A DNA stretch of 64,000 nucleotides from Chitinophagales bacterium. Its GTDB lineage: Bacteria > Bacteroidota > Bacteroidia > Chitinophagales > Chitinophagaceae. Position 1 is the stretch's first letter, and each line of letters starts with the position of its first letter. This document shows positions 32,195 to 40,345 of the stretch, in pieces. The notes beneath the pieces were generated by a model. It was given only the letters and a program-made list of their open reading frames with translations, made no database searches and was not told where the DNA came from. The translations under genes were made by a program, and so were the position numbers. The DNA lies in contig JAFLBM010000012.1 of the NCBI GenBank assembly GCA_017303455.1, positions 1 to 64,000 on the forward strand, given 5' to 3'.

Positions 32195-32788
32195 GTAGGC
32201 CGTGTTTTCAACGATCGAGAAACGGATGGTGATAGCAAATACATTCTCTGTATGATCTTTATTAGTGGCCCAGGCGACGGTGAGCGGGGATAATAACAGG
32301 TCTTTATAATAGTAATCCCTGATCTCACCAGTTTGCTGGTCCTGTAATTTTAATTCCTTGTAGTTGTCTCTCGTAAAGCCCCGTTTATACTGGCGGCAGA
32401 ATTTTTCAAACTCCTGCTGCACATCTTTGATGCCATCTTCCCCGGCAGGGGCATACCCTACTAATTGGTACAGGAAAAAATTATAAGGCTGACCGGTTGA
32501 ATCCACGGCTTCTTCCCGTTCTGCCAACACTACTTTGGTATAAGTGGCTTTAAAGAAAAAAGGAGAATACGAATTATAGGTACCATCCAGGAAGAAAAGT
32601 GTACTGTCAGTTTTCTTATGAATTGTTTTATTGATCAGCAGGGGGTCTTTCAGCAACTGATTCAGGAAGCTGCTGAATTCCTGGCGAAAAGGATCCGCCC
32701 GGTAATAGTTTTTGCTGATCTTATAGAATTGCTGGCTTTGTGCCTGCAGGGAGAAAAGAAGGATAAAGAAAAAGTATAGTTTCTTCAT
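32168..32788 (-). CDS. Secreted protein of unknown function
   Basis: Starting at 32788 (MKKLYFFFILLFSLQAQSQQF) gives a clear signal peptide; the frame begins four codons earlier, which seems less likely. The 206-residue product is exported. The mature part is mixed alpha/beta, with YFFxxATYTKVVLAEREE-like strands and a late AWATNKDHTENVFAITIRFS strand. No family was recognised. It lies last in a minus-strand run after the TSUP gene; its end overlaps the convergent NlpC/P60 gene. Confidence 0.72.
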   Translation of the reverse strand: MKKLYFFFILLFSLQAQSQQFYKISKNYYRADPFRQEFSSFLNQLLKDPLLINKTIHKKTDSTLFFLDGTYNSYSPFFFKATYTKVVLAEREEAVDSTGQPYNFFLYQLVGYAPAGEDGIKDVQQEFEKFCRQYKRGFTRDNYKELKLQDQQTGEIRDYYYKDLLLSPLTVAWATNKDHTENVFAITIRFSIVENTAYLPIPADGL

Positions 32789-32851
32789 GCAATGAATCAT
32801 TGATCAATATGAATGTATGAAAAGAAAGGAAGAGACAAATTACCTAACCCG

Positions 32852-33292
32852 TTAAAAAAATCCTTTAATCCATTTTACGATCAGTGCATCCCATCCCAGC
32901 ATTTTGAAGGCAGTATATAACAGCACAATGGCAAATATTTTCTTCAATGCTTCTGTATTGATCATCAGGGCGATCTTGCTCCCAAAATAACCACCGGCTA
33001 AAAAACCCAGCGCCAGCAATCCTACTACTTTCAGGTCAATTGGTGTGCCCAGTTTCTGGCATTGCTGGTAATAATAAAAAGAAGCGAGGATAACTACCGG
33101 CATGGTCAGTACCGCCAGTGAAGTGCCTTGCGCCTGGTGCTGGGTATAGCCCATGAATAAAACCAATACCGGTACCATGATGATACCACCACCCACACCC
33201 ACCAATCCGCTCAGCACACCGGCAGCCAGGCCGATGGCGATCACTGTTATCAGCAGTTGTGCTGTCATATTTTTTTGCTGGTTGAGGTTCAT
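32852..33292 (-). CDS. TSUP-family membrane transporter (TauE/SafE-like), half-size
   Basis: A 146-residue inner-membrane protein with four hydrophobic segments. The TSUP signature is seen in GVLSGLVGVGGGIIMVPVLVL and in HQAQGTSLAVLTMPVVILAS. Full-size TauE proteins have two such halves; this one presumably works as a dimer. The family moves organosulfonates, sulfite or similar anions. It starts at 33292 (or at an internal M nine codons later), directly after the pyrophosphatase stop, so it is cotranscribed with it. Confidence 0.87.
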   Translation of the reverse strand: MNLNQQKNMTAQLLITVIAIGLAAGVLSGLVGVGGGIIMVPVLVLFMGYTQHQAQGTSLAVLTMPVVILASFYYYQQCQKLGTPIDLKVVGLLALGFLAGGYFGSKIALMINTEALKKIFAIVLLYTAFKMLGWDALIVKWIKGFF

Positions 33293-33294
33293 GA

Positions 33295-33837
33295 TTATTT
33301 GGAAAAATTCTCTTTATAGTATTCAACCGCATCAGTGATAATGCGGCAGGCTGTTTTCTTGTCCTGGAAATTATCGATCTCCACTTTTTTATTTTCCAGT
33401 GCCTTGTATTGTTCAAAGAAATTGCGCAGTTCCAGTAAAAAATGACCTGGCAGGTCTTCCATTTTCTGGTAATGGTTTACAGAAGGGTCATGTGCAGCCA
33501 CAGCAATGATCTTGTCATCTTCCTGGCCATTATCGATCATTTGCATATTGCCGATCACTTTGGCTTCCACCAGGCATAAGGAACGGATGGATTGTGAGCA
33601 AAGTACCAATATATCCAGGGGGTCATTATCCAGGCCCAGGGTGCGGGGAATAAACCCATAGTTCACCGGGTAGTGAAACGAGGAATAGATCACCCGGTCC
33701 AGTTTTAATAATCCTGTTTCTTTATCTACTTCATATTTGGCCCTGGAGCCTTCGGGAATTTCAATGATCGCATTAACAACTTCAGGTGCATTGTCTCCGG
33801 TACTAACGCCATGCCAGGGATGATGAATTGTGAGCAT
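33295..33837 (-). CDS. ppa: Inorganic pyrophosphatase, family I
   Basis: A 180-residue soluble pyrophosphatase that hydrolyses PPi to phosphate, pulling biosynthetic reactions forward. The metal-binding signature is DNDPLDILV, with further active-site residues in [23 protein letters not shown] and the lysine/aspartates of [12 protein letters not shown]. Length is typical of the bacterial family. It lies between the fluoride channel gene and the TSUP transporter, with 15- and 2-base gaps, in a tight operon. Fluoride is a strong inhibitor of this enzyme, which may explain the company. Confidence 0.95.
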   Translation of the reverse strand: MLTIHHPWHGVSTGDNAPEVVNAIIEIPEGSRAKYEVDKETGLLKLDRVIYSSFHYPVNYGFIPRTLGLDNDPLDILVLCSQSIRSLCLVEAKVIGNMQMIDNGQEDDKIIAVAAHDPSVNHYQKMEDLPGHFLLELRNFFEQYKALENKKVEIDNFQDKKTACRIITDAVEYYKENFSK

Positions 33838-33852
33838 ATGGTTGAAATTTTA

Positions 33853-34224
33853 TCAGCGGGTAAGTTTCATACCGGCATACGTTGCGAGTAAGCCGGCAAT
33901 AACACTACCTGCTATGTAAAGGAAAAATAATCCCGTCCTGTTTTCTTTCAGTAAACCCACTCCCTCCAGGGTAAAAGCGGAGAAAGTGGTAAACCCGCCA
34001 CAAAGTCCAGTCATCAGGAACAATTTCCAGCTTTCATTGGAATCGAACGAACGGAAACTGAGCCCCCAGAAAATACCGATCAGCAAACAACCCGCAATAT
34101 TCACCGCAAATGTCCCCCAGGGGAACTGGTGAGGATAATAAATTGCCACCCACCGCTGGCAGAGATAACGGGCTATACTGCCGATACCGCCGCCTAATCC
34201 TATGAACAGGATATGCTTGATCAT
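33853..34224 (-). CDS. crcB: Fluoride channel FluC/CrcB
   Basis: A 123-residue inner-membrane protein with four helices. FluC hallmarks are GGGIGSIARYLCQRW at the N-terminus, FPWGTFAVNIAGCLLIG, and TGLCGGFTTFSAFTLEG, where the phenylalanine box and sodium site lie. It works as an antiparallel dimer that exports fluoride. Its start overlaps the upstream lipoprotein stop by four bases (ATGA), so translation is coupled; the pyrophosphatase gene follows. No fluoride riboswitch was found ahead of the operon. Confidence 0.95.
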   Translation of the reverse strand: MIKHILFIGLGGGIGSIARYLCQRWVAIYYPHQFPWGTFAVNIAGCLLIGIFWGLSFRSFDSNESWKLFLMTGLCGGFTTFSAFTLEGVGLLKENRTGLFFLYIAGSVIAGLLATYAGMKLTR

Positions 34225-34652
34225 TGCAGGCTGTCGGGTTTATGCTTAAAGATATATTTGAAATCCACCAGCCACTTACCACCCTGTTTGATCACTTTCA
34301 GGGAATCCTTTTGGTTCCGGAATGTATTGGAATAGTAAATGATACTGGCCGAGTCGTTGATCTGTCTTGTTTCATGGATATGAATCGAAGCCCCCCTGTA
34401 TTTTGCTTTGTCTTCAGCGCTCATCCTTTCTTTATATAATCTTTCCGAAGCTTCAATATCCTGCTGGTTCAGTGAGTCATTCACAACAAAGGTCTTGGCC
34501 CTGGTATAATCACCATCCAGCGCAGCACGGATAAATTCACGGGCGGCATCAATATCGCTGGAAGGTTGTTCATTGGTTGTGTTTCTGTCAGTGTCTTTGC
34601 AGGAGGCAAAAAGCAGCAGCATTACAGTTGCAAAAAGAATCGTTCTTTTCAT
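34221..34652 (-). CDS. DUF4878-like lipoprotein
   Basis: A 143-residue lipoprotein (lipobox FASC, cysteine 18). After a polar linker the mature domain has the pattern AREFIRAALDGDYTRAKTFV ... KQGGKWLVDFKYI, as in DUF4878 / NTF2-like periplasmic lipoproteins. A second protein of similar layout is encoded just upstream (34746-35339). It is first in the run leading to crcB, and overlaps it by four bases. Function unknown. Confidence 0.82.
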   Translation of the reverse strand: MKRTILFATVMLLLFASCKDTDRNTTNEQPSSDIDAAREFIRAALDGDYTRAKTFVVNDSLNQQDIEASERLYKERMSAEDKAKYRGASIHIHETRQINDSASIIYYSNTFRNQKDSLKVIKQGGKWLVDFKYIFKHKPDSLQ

Positions 34653-34695
34653 AGTTGCAAATTACGAAAGTTTGCTGCTTGAACTGTGCAGAAAT

Positions 34696-34724
34696 AATAA
34701 AGCCCCTCCTGGAGGGGCTTTATT
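34696..34724 (-). terminator. Hairpin between two lipoprotein genes
   Basis: A perfect inverted repeat (34696-34709 / 34711-34724) with an AGCCCCTCC core. On the minus strand it ends in CTTTATTATT and would terminate after the upstream lipoprotein gene. Confidence 0.78.
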
Positions 34725-34745
34725 GATATTCATTGCAGGAAATGA

Positions 34746-35339
34746 TTACTCCTGTTTCAATTTTTCAAGTGCTTTCATGGCTTCCTGCGTTTTGGGATCT
34801 TTCATAAGGCTGTCAACAGCCTGCATGCTTTTTTGGATGTCTTCGGCACTTACATTTACATCTTCTCCTGATTCGTTCATACCATCCATAGCGCCATCCT
34901 GGCCGGCTTTATCTTTACCCATTTTCATCAGGGTGGCCATGCTGAAATCAACTTTCCAGGCACCATCTTCTTTCTTTAACGGGAAGTCAATGCTTTCTTT
35001 TTCTTTTTTGCTTTTAAAAGGTACTAGTGCAGTTTCACCAGTGATTTTGGCTTCGCCAATTTCCACATCCTTGAATTCTGCGGTAGGGTCTTCTTCCTCT
35101 GCTTTAGAATCACCTTTCATTTTTTCGCCCATATCAATTGCTTTCTTCATCATATCCAGGGCCGCTTTACTGTCTTTGGTAGCCAGTTTGGCAGCGCCAT
35201 CAATATCTTTTTCGGAAAGTCTTTTCATGAATTCTACCAATACGGCTTTGGGGTCAGAGCTGGCTCCTTTGTTATTGCAGCTTACGATCATCAGGGCTGC
35301 ACCTGCAAAGAGAAACAGCGATTGCATCATTTTTTTCAT
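34746..35339 (-). CDS. DUF4878-like lipoprotein with long acidic/helical tail
   Basis: A 197-residue lipoprotein (lipobox IVSC, cysteine 21). The domain FMKRLSEKDIDGAAKLATKD ... KKEDGAWKVDFSM matches the NTF2-like DUF4878 type. The C-terminal ~60 residues are charged and helical (EDIQKSMQAVDSLMKDPKTQEAMKALEKL), unlike its smaller neighbour. The two genes look like relatives that have separated. Function unknown. Confidence 0.82.
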   Translation of the reverse strand: MKKMMQSLFLFAGAALMIVSCNNKGASSDPKAVLVEFMKRLSEKDIDGAAKLATKDSKAALDMMKKAIDMGEKMKGDSKAEEEDPTAEFKDVEIGEAKITGETALVPFKSKKEKESIDFPLKKEDGAWKVDFSMATLMKMGKDKAGQDGAMDGMNESGEDVNVSAEDIQKSMQAVDSLMKDPKTQEAMKALEKLKQE

Positions 35340-35400
35340 ATAAGTGGTTTTGAGTGCGACAAATGTAGGCTTTCCCCTTCAATATCAAAAGCATGTGGGT

Positions 35401-36048
35401 TTAAAAATCAACTCTTTTTATCAACCTGCTTTTTTTATAGAGGAACAGGTCATCGGGGGATATACCAAAAGGCCACTCTCTTGCTTTAATGGACTCCGTC
35501 AGTTCCCCGGCCATCGCTTTGTCCAGGCTTTTGAAAACGAATTCAGAGCAGTACATGGTCTCGTCGGAGAGGAAATTGAAATACATATCAAATTTTAACC
35601 CCGCCCGGTAAAATTGCTGTACAACACCTGAAAGGGAATCATTTTCTGCAGTGGCCAGTTCGTACCGGTACACGGCAAAACGATCAGCTTCTTCCGGCAC
35701 CAAAAAACTGTCTATAGGATCCCGTCTCAGTTTTTGGCTGGGGTTATAACTTCCGCCGATAGCATGATAAACAAAGGCAGTATTGTTCTCAATTAATAAA
35801 ATACCGCAATGGGAAAAGGAAGTATCAATGCGGTTCATGCTCCGGGCGGCTTTGCTCACCTCATCCGTACCATTCCGGAAAATGAGATCACCATTTTGGA
35901 TCAGCGGCTTCACACTGTCAATACGCTGGTAATAGCTGCTATTATCTGTTTTGCCTTCAGGGCCTGTCTGGGTAGTGCAGCTTATCCAAATAAACAAGAG
36001 GCAGCCGGTAAGCCACCTCTTTATCAAATTAAATAATTCAAATTTCAT
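35401..36048 (-). CDS. YiiX-like permuted NlpC/P60 lipoprotein peptidase
   Basis: A 215-residue exported protein with a signal sequence whose lipobox-like IWISC (cysteine 24) suggests lipidation. The YiiX/YebB order is visible: GDLIFRNGTDEVSKAA, then the histidine in FSHCGILLIENN, and the cysteine last in ETMYCSEFVFKSL, i.e. a circularly permuted papain-like peptidase. Such enzymes act on peptides or amide/lipid bonds in the envelope. The start is three bases after the PhoH stop, so the two are cotranscribed. Confidence 0.85.
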   Translation of the reverse strand: MKFELFNLIKRWLTGCLLFIWISCTTQTGPEGKTDNSSYYQRIDSVKPLIQNGDLIFRNGTDEVSKAARSMNRIDTSFSHCGILLIENNTAFVYHAIGGSYNPSQKLRRDPIDSFLVPEEADRFAVYRYELATAENDSLSGVVQQFYRAGLKFDMYFNFLSDETMYCSEFVFKSLDKAMAGELTESIKAREWPFGISPDDLFLYKKSRLIKRVDF

Positions 36049-36051
36049 TTT

Positions 36052-37020
36052 CTATCCGTTGTCGTAGTCTTTCTTCTCCTTGTCATAGGCCCGGATGATG
36101 GCTTTCACCAGGCGGTGACGCACCACATCTTCCTCATCCAGTTCAATATGGCCGATGCCATCTACATTTTTCAGGATGCGGACAGCCGTACTCAAACCAC
36201 TTTTCTGGTTGCGGGGAAGGTCTACCTGTGTCACATCACCGGTAATGATCGCTTTGGCATTAGCACCAATACGGGTGAGGAACATTTTTAATTGCAGGTC
36301 GGTGGCATTCTGAGCTTCATCCAGCAGGATAAATGCATTATCCAATGTTCGTCCACGCATATAAGCCAGCGGGGCAATCTCAATAGTCCGGGTACTCATA
36401 TAATATCCCAGCTTATCGGCAGGTATCATATCATCCAGCGCATCATACAAAGGACGCAGGTAAGGATCGATCTTTTCTTTCAGGTCACCGGGCAAAAAGC
36501 CAAGGCTTTCACCGGCTTCCACAGCGGGTCTTGTTAAGACGATCTTTTTTACCTGTTTGTTCTTTAATGCTCTCACGGCTAAGGCAACGGCGGTGTAGGT
36601 TTTACCGGTACCCGCAGGCCCGATAGCAAAAATGATGTCATTCTTCTCTGCCATCTGCACCATTTTTTTCTGGTTGGCAGTACGGGCTCTGACTGATTTC
36701 CCGTTGGGGCCGAATACAAGTACCTCGTTGGGGTTTCGTTCTTTGAAGTTGTCAATGGATTCTGCATCATCGCCACCCAGGATCTGCTCAAAATAATTCT
36801 CACTCATGTGCCCGTTCCTTTCCAGGTAGGTAACGATGAGGGAGATCTTTTCCCGGGCAGAATCCACCTGTTCAGGTGCTCCGCTCAGTTTGAGCTGGGT
36901 GCCACGGGAGAGAATCTTTAGCAGGGGGAATTTCTTTTTGAGGATGTCTAACTTGCCATTGTTTACGCCGAAGAACTCAATAGGGTTGACGGTTTCAAGG
37001 TTGATGATTGTGTCAGTCAA
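36052..37020 (-). CDS. phoH: PhoH-family ATPase
   Basis: A 322-residue PhoH/PhoL protein. An N-terminal KH-like part (about 15-70) precedes the ATPase, with Walker A GPAGTGKTYTAVALA (about 136-150), Walker B FILLDEAQNAT and the motif TGDVTQVDLPRNQKSGL. PhoH-like proteins bind and probably remodel RNA, linked with ribosome and RNA turnover. Cytosolic; first gene of a two-gene unit with the YiiX-type peptidase, with which no functional link is known. Confidence 0.93.
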   Translation of the reverse strand: MTDTIINLETVNPIEFFGVNNGKLDILKKKFPLLKILSRGTQLKLSGAPEQVDSAREKISLIVTYLERNGHMSENYFEQILGGDDAESIDNFKERNPNEVLVFGPNGKSVRARTANQKKMVQMAEKNDIIFAIGPAGTGKTYTAVALAVRALKNKQVKKIVLTRPAVEAGESLGFLPGDLKEKIDPYLRPLYDALDDMIPADKLGYYMSTRTIEIAPLAYMRGRTLDNAFILLDEAQNATDLQLKMFLTRIGANAKAIITGDVTQVDLPRNQKSGLSTAVRILKNVDGIGHIELDEEDVVRHRLVKAIIRAYDKEKKDYDNG

Positions 37021-37315
37021 TTCGTTTCAAATTTAGATTGGTCTTATCCGCTTGCGACGGCAGTACGGAGATAACCAGTAAACAATTCCGGCGAAGGGTG
37101 GCGCCGGATTATTTAGCGTCTTTTGCCCATTTGCAAAAGAATCACCCCTCTGTTTTCAAATATAACTTATACAAATTGTACAATCCTAAAGTTACTTATT
37201 CACAGATGTGAACAGAAAAAAACGGGCCAAAACTTTAGTTAATGCTTTTTTCTGTAAAGCAGACCACAAATAAGTGCTGCGCTGCCGCAATAAAAGCATT
37301 TCTTAACTTTAGGAC

Positions 37316-37795
37316 ATGGAAGAAAAAAAACCAATTAAACGCAGTGAACAATTAGCACCACTAAGCCGGGAACACCATGATGGTTTATTGTATGCCTGGA
37401 AAATAAGGCAGGGTTTGCAAAACGGAACTTCTGTTAATATTATGCGGGAATACAGCATCTGGTTCTGGAAGCATCATATCAAACCGCATTTTTACCAGGA
37501 AGAAAAAATACTGATCCCATATATGCCGGCTGATCATCCGCTGGCGCAGCAATTAAAAAGTGAACATGCTCATATCCGTGAATTAATATTATCACTGGAC
37601 CAGGAAGCCGATAAAAGAACATTTACCATTCTTTGCGACCTGCTGGATGCACATATCCGTTTCGAAGAGCGTCAATTATTCAACTACCTGGAACAAACAT
37701 TAACGGCTGAACAGTTAACTAATATCCAGGGGCAACTGGAAGATCATCCTGTAAGCGACGAAGAATGGAAAGAGGAGTTTTGGGTGAAGAAATAA
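37316..37795 (+). CDS. Hemerythrin-like protein
   Basis: A 159-residue four-helix protein with the histidine and carboxylate pattern of HHE/hemerythrin domains: SREHHDGLLYAWKI, WKHHIKPHFYQEEKILIPY, SEHAHIRELI and LDAHIRFEERQLFNYLE. It should bind a di-iron centre and may sense or bind oxygen, nitric oxide or peroxide. No partner domain is attached. It is cytosolic and monocistronic. Confidence 0.9.
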   Translation: MEEKKPIKRSEQLAPLSREHHDGLLYAWKIRQGLQNGTSVNIMREYSIWFWKHHIKPHFYQEEKILIPYMPADHPLAQQLKSEHAHIRELILSLDQEADKRTFTILCDLLDAHIRFEERQLFNYLEQTLTAEQLTNIQGQLEDHPVSDEEWKEEFWVKK

Positions 37796-37806
37796 CCGGC
37801 AATAAT

Positions 37807-40299
37807 TTACCATCTTGCCACAATCTTAAAATTTACCAACCTTGGTGTTAACCGGTTGGGCATGGTGTACACGGTGTTGGAGAAATCTTTTACCAGTAAA
37901 TAGGAAATAGTATTGGGCCGGTCGATGAGGTTAAATATTTCCAGGCTGGCCCAGATACTTTCAAAACTTCTGAACGGGCTATGACTGCGCCGTTTGCTGC
38001 GGTCGCTGTCTAATAATAAAGCACTGAACCCGATATCGACCCGTATATACGGTGGTATCTCTAAACCGTTACGATATTTCACACTGTTGGGAATGTTGTA
38101 AGGCAGGTTGGTTCCATACAACCAGTTCAGGTACATTTTAAAATTCTTATTCGTGGCCAGGTAATCCTGGAAGAACATACCAAAAGTGATCAGCCTGTCA
38201 GTGGGGCGGCGTACCCAGCCTTTTTCTTTGGTTACACTATCAATGGGTTCATTGAAATCATTTAATGTGTAATCCTTGTATGTATCCCCTTCAATATCTT
38301 CTTTACTCCGCATAAATCCGAGGCTGATCCAGCTTTCAGCATCTTTTACCAGCTCACCAAACAACCGCATTTCAATACCGGCTGCATAGGCTTTGGCCAC
38401 GTTCTCTCCAAAATAACGAATGCGGACATTGTCAATATCATAAGGCACCACATCGGTCATGTGTTTATAATAAAGTTCAGTGGTCAGCCGCATCGGTTTG
38501 CCGGCAAGTCCCGGGAAATTATAATCAAAGCCGGCAACTCCCTGTATACTTTTTTGTGCTTTCAGTTTTGTATTTACTGTGCCGTCATACCTTCTTAATT
38601 CCCGGTAGAAGGGTGGTTGATTGTACATACCGGCCGATGCACGGAATACAATATCTTTTTTGCCGTTGGGTTTCCAACTGACACCGACCCGTGGGCTTAT
38701 TAAAAGTTCTTTATTCAGTGAATTGTAATTGAAACGAACACCGGCTGTTACAGTAGTATTATGCGATGAATCTCCCAACAGTATATTATCCTGGATATAC
38801 CCGGAAAATTTGCTGATGTCAAGATCAGTGGTTGATTTGATGACTTTGTTTAATTGCAGCATATTGGGCTGGTAAGGCAATGAATAGCCTGCTGAGTCCT
38901 GGTATTCCCATTCATTCAGTTTATCAGCAATGGCTGTTTTATCAAAACTTAATCCCCATTGCCAGGCATGTTGCCCCTGGTCATAATTTCCCTTATGTGC
39001 AAGGTTCCAGTTTTCTACATTCAATGTATTGCGGGCAAAATTCTGGTACACACCTGCACCTAATGGATTAATGATTAGCCCGTAGGTAGGCTGGCTTTTA
39101 TCAAAATCCCTTTCTCCAAATAAATAGGCACCGGTGATATCTATATTTTCTCTTTCATCATTCTCAAAACGGCTGGCCATCCATTTCAATTTCAATTTTC
39201 GGCTGACCTGGTTAGTAAGGGAGAACCCCAGCATGTTGGTACTGTACTCATCTTTTTCCTGGCCATCAAAAAATATATCAACACCAAGGTTAACGCTCAG
39301 GAAAGGAGAAAAAACAGAAGAGGTGAGCTGGCTGAATTCAGGAACCAGCGAGAATTTGGTTTTGGAAATATTCCCTAAAAACTCGGCCTGCCATTTTGAG
39401 TTAAACTGGTAATTGATCAGCGCCTGGAAATCGGAAGAAGAAGGAACATAGTTACCGGTAGTTTCCTGGCGGCTTAATAAATTCCTATTACTCCTGTTAC
39501 GGGTGCCAAGCAGGTAACTGAATTTATTATTCTTACTAATCCCTTCCAGTTGTACTCCCTGTTCCAGTATGCCCACATAAGCAGAACCCCCAAACCGTTT
39601 CGGTCTTTTATATTGTATATCCAGCACACTGCTCATCTTATCGCCATACTTTGCCTGGAAACCGCCGTTGTAAAAATTAATATTCCGTACCATTTCAGGA
39701 TTAATAAAACTTAATCCTTCCTGCTGGCCGTTCCTGACAAGATAAGGGCGGAATACTTCAAAATCGTTTACATAGATCAGGTTCTCATCGTAGCTGCCAC
39801 CACGAACAGAGTATTGTGATGTTAACTCATTATTAGAGCCAACAAAGATCTTGATCAGGCTTTCCACTCCGGTAATGGCTGATGGAAGATTGATGATCGT
39901 TTTGGGGTTGGGCCGGATCAAACCGGTTTCTCTCCGGTCCCGCTGATCAGTGATCACCACTTCCTGCAACACATTCTCACCTTTTTCTAATCGTAAACTG
40001 ATCTTTTCTTCTTCATTCTCATTCAACAGAAAATTCTTTTGTTCTGTCTTTCTGCCAGTATAAGAGAAGATAATGGCAAAGGCTTTTTCTGCAGGAACTT
40101 CCAAGCGGAAATAGCCGGAGTCATTGCTGCTGACACCAGTTTGTTTACCTAAAATGATGACAGAAACACCAGGTAATGGGTTCTCGTTATCATCCACAAT
40201 TTTGCCGGAAACGTAAGCGGTTTTTTTCTGGGAGAAAGCGATGGTGCTAAGCAGGAGGCAAACAACAGTCAGCAATATTTGGCGGCTTACTATTTTCAT
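37807..40299 (-). CDS. TonB-dependent outer-membrane receptor
   Basis: Start at 40299 (MKIVSRQILLTVVCLLLSTIAFSQ) gives a good signal peptide; the longer frame is not used. The 830-residue protein has a carboxypeptidase-like domain (VSGKIVDDNENPLPGVSVIIL), a plug (SAITGVESLIKIFVGSN, QYSVRGGSYDENLIYVND, FQAKYGDKMSSVLDI) and a barrel ending in aromatic tryptophan. No SusD partner follows, so the ligand is more likely a siderophore, cobalamin or peptide than a glycan. It is separated from the regulator gene by ~45 bases on the same strand. Confidence 0.9.
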   Translation of the reverse strand: MKIVSRQILLTVVCLLLSTIAFSQKKTAYVSGKIVDDNENPLPGVSVIILGKQTGVSSNDSGYFRLEVPAEKAFAIIFSYTGRKTEQKNFLLNENEEEKISLRLEKGENVLQEVVITDQRDRRETGLIRPNPKTIINLPSAITGVESLIKIFVGSNNELTSQYSVRGGSYDENLIYVNDFEVFRPYLVRNGQQEGLSFINPEMVRNINFYNGGFQAKYGDKMSSVLDIQYKRPKRFGGSAYVGILEQGVQLEGISKNNKFSYLLGTRNRSNRNLLSRQETTGNYVPSSSDFQALINYQFNSKWQAEFLGNISKTKFSLVPEFSQLTSSVFSPFLSVNLGVDIFFDGQEKDEYSTNMLGFSLTNQVSRKLKLKWMASRFENDERENIDITGAYLFGERDFDKSQPTYGLIINPLGAGVYQNFARNTLNVENWNLAHKGNYDQGQHAWQWGLSFDKTAIADKLNEWEYQDSAGYSLPYQPNMLQLNKVIKSTTDLDISKFSGYIQDNILLGDSSHNTTVTAGVRFNYNSLNKELLISPRVGVSWKPNGKKDIVFRASAGMYNQPPFYRELRRYDGTVNTKLKAQKSIQGVAGFDYNFPGLAGKPMRLTTELYYKHMTDVVPYDIDNVRIRYFGENVAKAYAAGIEMRLFGELVKDAESWISLGFMRSKEDIEGDTYKDYTLNDFNEPIDSVTKEKGWVRRPTDRLITFGMFFQDYLATNKNFKMYLNWLYGTNLPYNIPNSVKYRNGLEIPPYIRVDIGFSALLLDSDRSKRRSHSPFRSFESIWASLEIFNLIDRPNTISYLLVKDFSNTVYTMPNRLTPRLVNFKIVARW

Positions 40300-40345
40300 A
40301 AGAGATATGCGGACAAGATACGAATTGTTTTGGCTGTGAAATACG

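Noticed and set aside
34653..34745. Possible fluoride riboswitch before the crcB operon
   Set aside because: The leader lacks the conserved sequences of the crcB RNA motif; only an ordinary terminator hairpin is seen.
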